Shown here: positions 43,394-54,200 of the stretch, piece after piece | Layout: each line of letters begins with the position of its first letter | Position numbering within the stretch: position 1 is the stretch's first letter | From: Setaria digitata | Lineage: Eukaryota > Nematoda > Chromadorea > Rhabditida > Setariidae | Assembly (NCBI GenBank): GCA_003640385.1 | Contig: RCAB01000024.1 | Location: 248,001-312,000, forward strand | Length of the DNA: 64,000 nt | Reading direction: 5' to 3' | Program-made: the position numbers and the translations under genes | The notes under the pieces: generated by a model | What the model was told of the DNA's origin: nothing | Databases searched by the model: none | The model's input: the letters and a program-made list of their open reading frames with translations, nothing else

Positions 43394-44734
43394 TTTCCGT
43401 AAATTCACTAGAAACTGTGAGATTAATCCTGACACAAGCGATTAGGCCGTATATCACTGGTCTACACTTCAGCAATAGAGCCAACAATCATTTCAATGCT
43501 CTAAACTTGAGCATTCGTATAATTCCAACTATATGTATAAGTAGAAATTTTCATTCAATGAACTTTCCGCGTATGCCGTATTTTTTTAATCAGCGAAAGC
43601 AATAACAAGCCGTGTTACTTTGAATCCCATCAAGTATTTGGTTTGAAACCAAGAACGAGCAAGCTCACAATTTAAATTTCATTTTATTTTTCAATTCTCG
43701 AGAAAGTGAAAAGACATAACTAGCACCAAACAACGAACAAATTATCATAACAACTGAGCGAAAAGGACTTGAATATAATGAATGAAAGTGGAGATTAACA
43801 CAGAAACAGAAATAAAATGTAAATCCATAAAATATCATAGAAATTTGAACAATCAGTAGTTTTTGAAAAAAAACTATCAACGTGCATGAAAATAATTCTA
43901 AAGAAACAACAGAGAAGGCTGTAAATATGATATTTTAAAACTAATGAGAAAAGTCAACACAAAACCATCCTAGCAAGTTAAAATTGGAAGAAAGCTGAAG
44001 CAATTCTTTTTTGATACACTCAAATCAAAAATCCCCTAATACTTGGACATAAAACTGGAAAATTTCCATTTGTTACGTAATTCATCTTCGCTCAATGTTT
44101 CTCAAAAATTCTGTATAAGAAAATTTCTTTTCACCTTTCTTAAAACCGAGCTCTTCGTAGTAAGTCTCATTCTCATATTCCAAGGATAATTTGAACACAG
44201 AAATATAACGATTCAAAGTACCAAAAGTGGAATGTAAAGCTGATTATGATTATGGAAAATCCTAACTGAATATAGTGTGAAATTACAATGTTTTACGGAA
44301 CGAAAAAGTACCCAGACTGTTTAATGACGGTAATAAAGTATGAAGATCGAGAAATACTGCGTACCGCATTGAACCTGGAAAATTTGGATTAGCTGAGATT
44401 GCAAGAATGTAGTGAAAAGAAAATATGAAACAGGAAGAAACCCTATGCAAGCTGTTGTTAAAAAAACGAGCTTCACAAGAACCATTTCACGTCGTTCATT
44501 GATTTAAGAAATGTAGCACTGGTAAAAAAAACTGGTCAATTTTTCCAAAAAGATACAAAACTGTTTATCTTCGAGAATACCTATCTGGTGATATCAACAG
44601 CACCATCAAACTGTGATAACGGTTTCAAATATTCACGATAATTATGAATCTTAATGCAGCACGAAATCCATGACCTTAAGAATAATCATTCAGAAACCAG
44701 ACTACGGTAGTCATGACATGTTTAGACAACACAC

Positions 44735-44791
44735 CTTGGGAACAGGTAAACCAGGTGGAGTAAAAGGAAAATATGTCTTCCCGATGGGCAT
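44735..44791 (-). CDS. Exon-like leader upstream of VAC14
   Basis: ATG 44791 opens 19 codons, MPIGKTYFPFTPPGLPVPK, ending at a good donor (AAG|GTGTGT), phase 0. Joined to an acceptor CTCACAG at 43415, it would continue FLVNLRK and then the VAC14 start MADAQ in the same frame. Joined to another acceptor near 44618, it reads FDGAVDITR and stops. It is either an alternative VAC14 5' exon or a tiny separate peptide gene. The spacer 43394-44734 shows nothing else I can support. Confidence 0.3.
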
Positions 44792-44832
44792 TTTACGGCT
44801 GGACGACGAAGAATGACAGTCAAATTCTCAGT

Positions 44833-45090
44833 TCAAATGGAGGGCGGGAAGTATGTTTTGCGTACGGATGCTGATCTTCCGGTCAATGGTTTGTAGTTTT
44901 GTTTGGGCTTTTGGAGTTCCTGTTCGCTTTTCCGTCGACTTGTGTATGATAAGGAAAGAGCAGACGATTTGTGAGTGACCTTTAACTCTGTTAATCCATT
45001 GCAGTTACTGTTAAATAGCTTTAGGTCTGGGATAATTCGAATGTCTATAACGATATGGATGATGGGGGAAGTGGTTGTACGGGTGCGCAA
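44833..45090 (-). CDS. Orphan 85-residue ORF
   Basis: The frame from ATG 45090 ends at TGA 44833. The second half looks protein-like: SLSYTSRRKSEQELQKPKQN, then YKPLTGRSASVRKTYFPPSI, basic and Ser/Pro-rich. A donor-like ELK|GTCACT near 44978 may split it. It overlaps the likely 5' leader of the CEP97-like gene on the other strand. No recognised domain. Confidence 0.27.
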   Translation of the reverse strand: MRTRTTTSPIIHIVIDIRIIPDLKLFNSNCNGLTELKVTHKSSALSLSYTSRRKSEQELQKPKQNYKPLTGRSASVRKTYFPPSI

Positions 45091-45150
45091 GCTATGGTCG
45101 CTTCAAGGTTGCACTCATATTTTTTTACTTAATAGCTCGGAGTTTTCCGG

Positions 45151-48100
45151 ATGTCTCACTGTGCACTACATTGCAGCTCCTCCACGGGCAGTGCTGAGGA
45201 ATGTGAGGCATTATTCACCCAATCTTTCGTCGATTTGTCCAATCAGCAATTGGAAAAACTGTCAGGCTTGCGCCAAAATTACCCACAAGTGGGAGTGATG
45301 AACCTTTCGCATAACCAGTTCAAATTCATCAACAACTTATCGAGATTCACTACTTGTCATGAGATAAGTTTTTTTTTTATTCTAGCCTGTTTCTGATATT
45401 TTTTACAAGTGTGTAAAACAAGACATCTATTATATGGGGAATCGAACCCCAGCCCTCTCCCCATGCTAAGGGAGCGCTCCACCCCTGAGCTATATTCCGT
45501 TTATATGTATATATATCTATATGTCGAGCTTTTGTAAGTATACATACCACTATACTTGTAAAGTTCTTTGAGTTCGGTCCAATCTACAAAGTCGTAGATC
45601 AGTTTCTAGTGATAAATAGGCACTGATTACTGAGCTGTTTTGCTAAACCTGAGTTTACTCTATAATTTGCTTGAAATTTTTGTTGCAGATGAATGTCAGT
45701 TTCAATGCACTGGAACGATTTTCGAGTTTTTTGCCGCTTGCTGATGTCTTAAAACACCTCGACATTTCACACAATGTTTTGAGCAATTGTGATAATTTAG
45801 CAGCACTGACGAAGTTGGTCTGGCTTGACGCAGCCTATAATCGTATTCAGGTCTCGATTTCTTTTTAACATTTTCCACTATCTTCCTGTGTGATTGACTT
45901 TTATTACTTGATGTAGATGGCAAACGTTTAGGTTCTTCCATTATTGGATCGACTTACATACTTGACTTACCTGAATATTTCAAATAACCAACTTTGTGCT
46001 TTGCCGAATCTGAGCAAATTACTTGTTCTGAAAACTCTCAATCTGAATAACAATGAAATCAGCACTCTAAATGAACTTCATCGAACAATGCCACAGTGTC
46101 TGCAAGAGCTGGATATTGGTGCTAATATGATTACAGATTTGCGCGAGGTTTTAATTGGCATTATTTTCATTTTCTAGAAGTTATAGTGCTTTATACTATA
46201 TAACTCGTAACATTGGGTGAGGATACAATATTGACGCTATTGATTTTTAAATTCTGACTATAGTTGTTCTTGTAGGCCCAGTATTTGTTTTGTCTGAAGA
46301 ACATACGGTCTATAGTATTTGCGGAAAATCCTTGCGTTCGTTTGGAAGGTCGCACCTTTTGTTATCGCCCATACCTTTATTGCTGCTGCTTGGAACGGCT
46401 TCAGATCGTTGATAACAAAGAACTAAGTGAAACTGAAATCATTAAAGGTATTATCTTCAACTCACTGTCAAACATTAAGAAAGAATTTTAACTCTATCAA
46501 CATTTCGTATTTTATGATTTGTTATATTCTTTTTAGTTCTCTGGATTGAAATTAGTCTAGGTAATTACAATGAAACATTTCTTTGATACTTACTATGTTT
46601 TTATAAAATATTTCATTGTTTTTGGCGGAGTTTGTTAAACAAGAAAAAATATATACATCCTAGCCATCAGTTTCAAGTAATTGTTTTAGGTGAAGAATTA
46701 CATACTCATGCAAAAGTACGACGAATGGAAACGCATGCTCAATTATGTGCTTACCTTGAGAAGGAATGTCCGGAAGATTGCCATTACTCATTTTCATCAG
46801 ATGACAATCATTTGATGAAAGTAATTTCAACCTTAAAATACCAATATAACTTGCTTTCAACTTCGGAGAGTTTCAGAAATTAGTCTGTTTTATAGAATTT
46901 CTAAAGACATATACAGAGGTAGTCATTTTATGCTCAGTTTACTGCAGGTTTTAAAAAAAAGGCGCGAATACACTTCACGACTTAGGGATGATACAACTAG
47001 TGAAGAATCAATGACCGTTTCACCATATAGAGAATGGTTGTCCAGATCTGCTTCCTCTATACCTAGTCGTTTCGAATGTAATAGTTACACCACAGGACAA
47101 AAGGAAAGTTGTGCTCAAGTTCATCTTCGTGATTTGTCATCTCTACCAGCAAAGTATGTTACATTTTTTTTTTTTTGTTTTATTTTATAAGCGCTTTACA
47201 TTTTTAATTCTTGTTGATCTCTCTTAAATCTTGTTTGAAAATTGGCTGGAAATATTTAGGTCCTAGTGCTTTTTCTCCACAATATTTTCAAATACATAGT
47301 ATTTGTTCCAGAATCAGTACACCCCCTACTTCTGCCAGCTCTAATATTTCATCTTCAACGGTTACATTATCGGCTCCATCAGTTTCCTGCTCTACTCGAG
47401 TAAGGTCTCGTATTCAGTGAGTTACCTTAAAATTTTTTATAAATTTTTTTGGTTTGCTCTTGTCCGACTAGCGTTAATACCAGCTGCAGGGGAAGACTCA
47501 ATGATAAATCGCCTCAAGTTCTCAAAACGTCAACCGCCTCAAACAACACACCGAAACGAGTTGGTCACTCTAATTGGAGGTCTTTTTCAATAATATCTTT
47601 TGTGATCTTTTTTTTTTTTTTTTTTTTTTATTGTGAATGAGTTGAAGGTGTTTTGATGTTCGATAGTGACCAGTAGTCATAGACCTTTTAATTTCTTATT
47701 CCGTTGCTTTTACTTCGGTTTGCTGAATACATTCTACCTAGCACTTATCACAGTTTCTTATTCTCTAATTGGGATAAAAAATTTGCAATGAATTTAAGCA
47801 GTGGAATAATGTTGCACAAAGTGTTTTCAGTGTTAGATATCAGAAATCATTCATGGGAAATGCTGTCAAAGTTCCGCCTAGTATACCAAAGGTTTGTAAT
47901 TTAGCATATGTGCGCTTTTTGCAATTTGTCCCGAAAATTTAATTTGGTCATAACATAATATGAAATAACCCGGGCTTTTGGCTATAAGGTCTAAAAGTTT
48001 CGAGTAGTTTGAAAGCTAATTTTGTTTGACAGTAATGCATTTAAATTTAATACAGTGATAGAGAAAGGCAATGCGTGATTATTTCTAATTGGTAGTGCCT

Positions 48101-49394
48101 TAATTATTTCTAGGTTGCTGGCTTCCATCTGAATCTTTTTCGTTTTCAGTTTTAAAAGTAAAAAGTCTTATGAAATGAAAAAAAGTCTTATGAAATGAAA
48201 TACCGTTGTATGTGCTGGGCTGTATTAAATTTTGTCAATCTGCCAGGTTTCTGTTGTTTCTAAATCATCTGTGCAAAATCTTCGCTTCTGTTCCGCAGAA
48301 AACTTTGGAGAAATCTCATTTGTGAGCGCTCGTAAAGGCCGGGAATATACTAAGAAAGAGAAGGAAGCCGTTTTGTTTATTCAGGTATTTGGCTTTGTCT
48401 TTAAAAACTTATACAAATAGACGAAAAGTTTATCACTTCAGCATTTGTGTGATTTTCCACCATTTTTTTCTTAATTTCGGGTATTTTTATTTCTTGCAAT
48501 ACCGAAGTTTAGTCGTGGTGGAGGGGTGTGAAAATTCGACGACTATACCGAGTACCCTTTCTCGAAAGACGTATCCAGCGTTGTGAAACAATGCTTAGAG
48601 AAAAATCAGATGTAATATTGAAATTGAAAAAGAAGTTTTGCGATTTGGAACATGATATTGAAGCAGTTAAAACTGTTAATGGACAACAAGCCCTGTGGAT
48701 TGCAAAAATGCAACAATTATTGACGGTAGGATTCAAAATACCGGTTTCAAACAATAGTGAGATTTCCAGACTAATTCTAGGGGAAGTATTATCCAGTTTA
48801 TTATTCTTTGATTGAAATAATTTATTTTCATAGCAAATCACTGAAACATGTAGTGAGCGTCAGAGGTACATATTGAGCAAGTTGTTGCCAGTTCCTGATA
48901 AATTACAATATGTCCGAAAATCGGATACTGAAGTATTGTTACAGTGGCAGAATCGTCAGTGTCTGGAAAAACCAACAGGTTTGGTTTCATCATTGGTTTT
49001 TGTTGTTTCAATTTTAGTGTCACTGTAATGATAAGCTGCTACATTAAAAGAGCGTTTTTTGAATGTCTGCTGCAATTTTAAAAATATGAAATGTATTTCT
49101 AGGATATTTGATAACTGTGAATGGCCGTCCATGCGGAACAGTTAAGGGGATCCAAAAAAAAGCTATCATCACAGATTTGGATCCATCAAAAGAGTCAGTG
49201 TAAGTAATTTAGTCACTACACTGCACTCCGGTGTTGCATGATGATCGCAACTAATCTTGCGATTATTGCTTTTCTCCATCTGCCTCTCCTAATCAAATTA
49301 AATTTTCAGTGTGAGATTGCAATGTGTCTTCAGTGAATTTACTGGAGAGGTATCAGAATGTTTAGTGATTCCTTCACACAAGCAGGTTTGTTAA
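45151..49394 (+). CDS. CEP97-like LRR, IQ and FN3-like protein
   Basis: Fourteen exons (45151-45363, 45689-45850, 45932-46147, 46276-46447, 46690-46820, 46948-47153, 47312-47416, 47472-47579, 47831-47891, 48247-48384, 48513-48725, 48834-48978, 49103-49199, 49310-49394) sum to 683 residues. Leucine-rich repeats occupy about 25-215 (VMNLSHNQFKFINNLSRF, HLDISHNVLSNCDNLAALTK, YLNISNNQLCALPNLSKL), capped by NPCVRLEGRTFCYRPYLYCC as in CEP97. A Ser/Thr-rich linker follows, then an IQ motif IQSWWRGVKIRRLYR (503-517), coiled coil to about 580, and a beta-rich FN3-like end (PDKLQYVRKSDTEVLLQWQN, ITVNGRPCGTVKG). CEP97 partners CP110 to cap centrioles in vertebrates; carrying that role here is inference. 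Intron 1 appears to start with AT (GAG|ATAAGT) instead of GT. The 3' end may include later exons. Confidence 0.75.
45428..45499 (-). tRNA. tRNA-Ala(AGC)-like gene, probably decayed
   Basis: On the minus strand within intron 1 of the CEP97-like gene: A-box TAGCTCAGGGGTGGAGC, anticodon loop TTAGCAT (AGC, Ala) and a perfect T-arm TGGGG-TTCGATT-CCCCA. The 5' acceptor strand CGGAATA meets TATAATA on the 3' side, so only about three or four of seven acceptor pairs form, and the anticodon stem has a mismatch. The polymerase III promoter boxes are intact but a working tRNA is unlikely. Confidence 0.6.
48161..48200. repeat. Tandem 20-bp duplication
   Basis: Two perfect adjacent copies of AAAAGTCTTATGAAATGAAA in intron 9 of the CEP97-like gene. 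It is a recent slippage or fill-in duplication with no other feature. Confidence 0.9.
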
Positions 49395-51252
49395 CTTGAA
49401 TCCTTAAGTTATGCATTTCGGGTATAATATTATTGCAGCTCAAATTGCCTCTTACAATTTTTAAGACACGTAATTTTTAGGAGACAGGTTGTCTAAATAC
49501 AGTGAAGTAAAATCTATTCCAAGGCAGAATAAGTTTAATTTCGATTACCTCTGTTTGTTTAAACTTAATCTCCATTTAGTATGAAATTCATCTGTTAAAT
49601 TCTGTTTTTTGCAATACTTCTAGAGTTCGTGCGTTAACGTTAGTTACTTTTTACGACTTGTCTTGCTTCGAACTTTGTGCAGTTTCAATTTTTCGATATT
49701 TTCATTTACTTTATCTGATACACTTTCCGTTTTTTGATCTTTTGAAGCACATTTTTTCATTTCTCTTATTATTCCACCTACAAATTTAAAGTATTTCTTC
49801 CGTATATTCCACTATAATCGAGATGTTTGATGTTATGTAGGAATAGTTAAAAAGCTTTATTTGCTGTTTTGCAATAGCTTTTTCTACCATAGCTATCTTA
49901 TGGAAGAGAAAAAATGATGGTCGTTATGGCTTTAATTTTAAGGTATGCTGAATTCTTTACAGCTTCACTGCTTCCGTTCTTTGATGGTATATATATTTTG
50001 TCTTTCAGTTGGCCTCCCTTTACAAGCATCATCTCCTGTCTACAGTTTGGTTTGAAATTGCTTTATTATCATTAATTGAATCCATTTCGTCCTTCCTGTT
50101 TTTCCATTTGCTGGATATTAATGCTTCCATGTTTTGATAATGTAATAACAGAGTGTTTCCTAACCTGATATATACATTCACATTGTTTTGAATAAATTTT
50201 AGCTACGGATGTGCAGCGGATTACTAACCCATCAGTGGATGCCATTAAAAGATTGATCTGACAAATTACAGTGTTATCAAGACAAATTGATGTTTGTACA
50301 ATTCTGCAGCGCATTTGACTCGGGAGGTTTTGCTCAACATATAAAACAAGCATGGCATTTCAAAAAATAAATAAATGGGCTGAAAGAGATTAGGTATTTT
50401 TTATTTATATCATTATATGGGAATCCGTGTAACAGCACTGTACATTTTTCCAGAACTAATCTTTCTCTAATCTTTTTATACTTCCGTATATACTAGATTT
50501 TTTTTTAAATTCAATATTGCATAGGAAGACTTAGCTCTTCTTATCACTTTTGATTATTCTAAGAAATGAGTAAGTGATTTGAAAGGTTTACATACGAGTT
50601 TGGTTTCGTTACCGTTCGTAAGCTTTGTTTGTATCTTTACTGGTATGCGTGAAAGGGTGCTGTATAATTGTCCAGTAACAGTTCATAATGATAAGAGGAA
50701 ACTGGAAAGGTGGGATGGGACTTAAGGAAGTAAGAGGAAGTGCTCTTTTCATGTTCAAGGAAAGTCGGTATTGTTTGTTTTTGATTGCAATTCAAATCGC
50801 GAAATTTATATCAGTTCGCACGATTACCAGGTCAATGCATATTTGGTGTGAAGTTTGAGGAAGTTTTCATGCAGCATCTGATATTAATGAAGGTTCTAAT
50901 AAATCCAGCACCTGACACGATCAATTTACAGGGATGAAAGCATAGCTGGGTTGCATAGTGAGTACTCCGGACTCTGGACGATCGTAAAGCGACGTTTGAA
51001 ACGTGACGTTTCACAGCGGCCAGAAAGAAATCCACTAGTTTGCATTTTTAATGATTGGGTTTTTGCGGTGGTGCTTGGTCTATAAGTCATGGTTGCTAGT
51101 TTTTGACCTGAAGGTATCATGTTCAGAGTGGCTGCACTGACACCTTATAACATTTCCACTAGATACTGGAAACATTTCCAAGTAGTGAGGAACGGCTGTT
51201 GCAGGTTATTTCGTAGCATTTCTTCAGTTTTTTTTTTCCATGAATTTCCAGA
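49395..51252. other. Intergenic between CEP97-like and RING genes
   Basis: No supported gene. The right half (about 50640-51250) is less AT-rich. A plus-strand frame at 50688-50858 (56 codons, MIRGNWKGGMGLKEVRGSAL...) has an internal hydrophobic run (YCLFLIAIQIAKF) but no family. Near 50990-51015, GAAACGTGACGTTTC is a near-palindrome with CRE-like ACGT cores. Confidence 0.35.
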
Positions 51253-54200
51253 ATGCCACTAATAGCGGACGATTTGGATGTGAAGTATGGAGTGGTGGGT
51301 CAGAATGATGTGACTAACAAGAAGAAACGGCGGAAGTCGAAGGGAAGGACATTCGAAGTCGACTTCCCATTATATTCGAATGGGCTAATTCAGTGGGTTA
51401 CTGTAGTCTTGGTCCAGCAGAGACTACGGGATTTTTTGTCTCAAGAGAAATAAGCTTTAATGGGTCAAGAAAAATGGTTGCTGCCTTTTGTTCTTGAGAA
51501 AGTCCACTTCCTTGAACTAAGGTGTCGACCATTCCCTCTCACGATTGCGACACGTTAGTGCACTAGAATCTTGTTGTCTTAAATTCTCTGGAAGGAAAGC
51601 AATGTGTTTTGCTATTGACTTCGTATTTGTTTGTCACATCCTTCTGCATTTTTCATGTTCATAATGTGACTAAGGACAATCAAAATTATTTGCATTAATC
51701 TCTTTTAATAATAAACACATGTTTCAGATCATATGAATCTAACATTTGTAGTGACCCAGACAACCGAGAAGTTTTACCTGCGCATTTCGCTGACATGACT
51801 GAGGTGGAAAATGACTGTTCGGATGTAATTAATCAACTTTTACCTACCATCCGCGATGCTATGCAGTGAGCATTTATGGAAGCCCACAGCTACCGTTAGT
51901 TGTAGTGTAGGAAGAAAACTGTACATGAAAATATTAAATCGCTTATAGAGCCTTTTGGACCCGCTTTTTTTTTCATGCTCATCAAAGCGATCTTGTAATG
52001 CTTTATTATGGTGGTATTTCTAGACACTTATATAATTTGAAATTGAAGAAAAAAAAACTTTTATATTCAGCAGTCCATACGATCAATTTTCGAAATAGTA
52101 GAGGACTAATGACTTCAGTACTGTGATATCTAAGGATCATCTAAATCTTCTTGATTTCCAGGGAATTTTTATATAACGTGGGCAATCGTGTTTGCCAAAT
52201 CGACGAAGTAGTGAATTTCTTAAAAATATCGGATATTGCATTGCAGTATAAACAGATGCTTAACTCCTTAAATAATGCACAATTATGTAGGCTTTTCGAA
52301 AAGTTGAATGTGTTCCAAATATCTTATGAAGGCTCGAAGATGATCCTTCAAATGGCAAGTGGAGTTCCATTCTCATTTTAATTGCATTTGACTTTGTTAG
52401 AATGCTGAAAGGCGCCAAGAAGGAAGGCTGTACAAAAAAAATTCTAACCCAGTAAGCACAGTTAATGTGCAATAAAAAATAAATTAGCATTTTCAGGTTG
52501 GTGAGCCATTCCAGCTATCGAACTCAGATACGGCTTTGTTACCAAGTATCTCATCTCTTTCTAATACTGGTAATGACCAGATTTTGACGTTATTGAAGGA
52601 TACTTTGAATAGCACTTCATCTGACGCTGATGCTCAAATTAAACCGCTCTCTGCAATTACAAATGATTTCACCAAGTATTTTTTTCCCGAGTTCATTTAG
52701 AAAATTCAAGCACCCTTTCCTGTGATGTTATTCAAATCTTCTTAGCAGATTATCTCAGCGATATTTAAATGGGACTGGAACAGTAGGAACAGAACTTGAT
52801 AATACAGTCACCGCTCACCACAAGGTTGCTGGAAGTACGATGATCCACAAGCGTTTATCTGCGGTAAATCCTTTCACCAGTTATGTTGCATACCGCCAAA
52901 TTTTGGATTAGCGGATCACGGCTGTTATAAACTGATATAAACCGTAACATCTGATACGTAAAGTAAAATGATTAGTTTCATATCCGATAATAATAATGGT
53001 ATAAAAACTATTGTAAAGTGAGTGTTGAATGCTTAAGACTTCACCACAAATATCCATTTGAATTTAATTTAGGATGAGTTACTTGCCCAACAGAAGGGGG
53101 ATATTTTTTATGATCAGAACGTCGAACTGATTGATCGAAAGCTGCCTTTACAAGATGCAAGGCTTCATTTAGAGTAAGGCTCTTTGCACATAATTATTTC
53201 TCTGCGAGGTGTTTTCAAAGCTTTTTCCCAATTATTTTATATTTTATTCATGTATTCTTAACTATGGATTTGACGATCTAAAAATTAAAGAACTTGTTCC
53301 ATTTCGTAACATTTAGTTCGATAATCTATTCTCTCATACAAAGGAGATTTATGTCTATCTGTCATATGAATGAAATTTCAGAAGGAGATTTATAGAACAG
53401 AGGTTGAAGGATGTGGAAAAAAGGTACGAAGAGAGATTATCTTCTATCTCTTTAATGTTGAAAAAAGCGTATGTAAGTTATCCATCGCTTTCAGATTCAT
53501 TTTCTTAAGGATACTACTTTTTTTAACAGTAGGTGCATTTTGCATCTATAGTTCGTGTTCTCTTGGGCCTGATATTGTGTGAAAGAGTTTTATTGTTTAT
53601 ATTTGTTTTTCAGAAAGAAATATTAGATTTGCGCTTAGGGAAAGCGAAAGCATTAGCAAATAAAAGAATGGGACAAGCTGAGCTTGCTTTGAAACATGCT
53701 AATGTAATACATAATAGGTCAGCTATTTTGTTTGCATTTTTGTAGAATGTTACTGTTTCACTGTTGTACTACTTTTTTTTTTAAACGAACAGTGAAGAGT
53801 AGTTTTCCTTAAAAAAAAAAAAGTCTGTCAGGACTGAAATTCAACGTGAGAATTATTGACGGATTTGATTTAGGGACTAGTTATATACTGGCTTATCTGT
53901 ATGCCTGCATTTTAATATTGTTTTCATATGTGTGTCGTTAAGTGTTATTTGTTAGTGAATTTGTGGAAACAAAATGTGCCTGTTACTGAATTGATATCTG
54001 ACATGTCCTGTAGAATTCCAAAATTTCGTATGAACTAATTCTGCATATTCTACAAATCTCAATCGTATTTGACTCAATGATTTTCCTTCCAGCATCTTAA
54101 TTTGCCATAATTTTTAACGAAACAAATTCAGGTTCAAAGACTTCGAAGAAACTTGAACCATGAAACGTGTGTTGCTTGCTGTGTTTTGTATCTTTAATTT

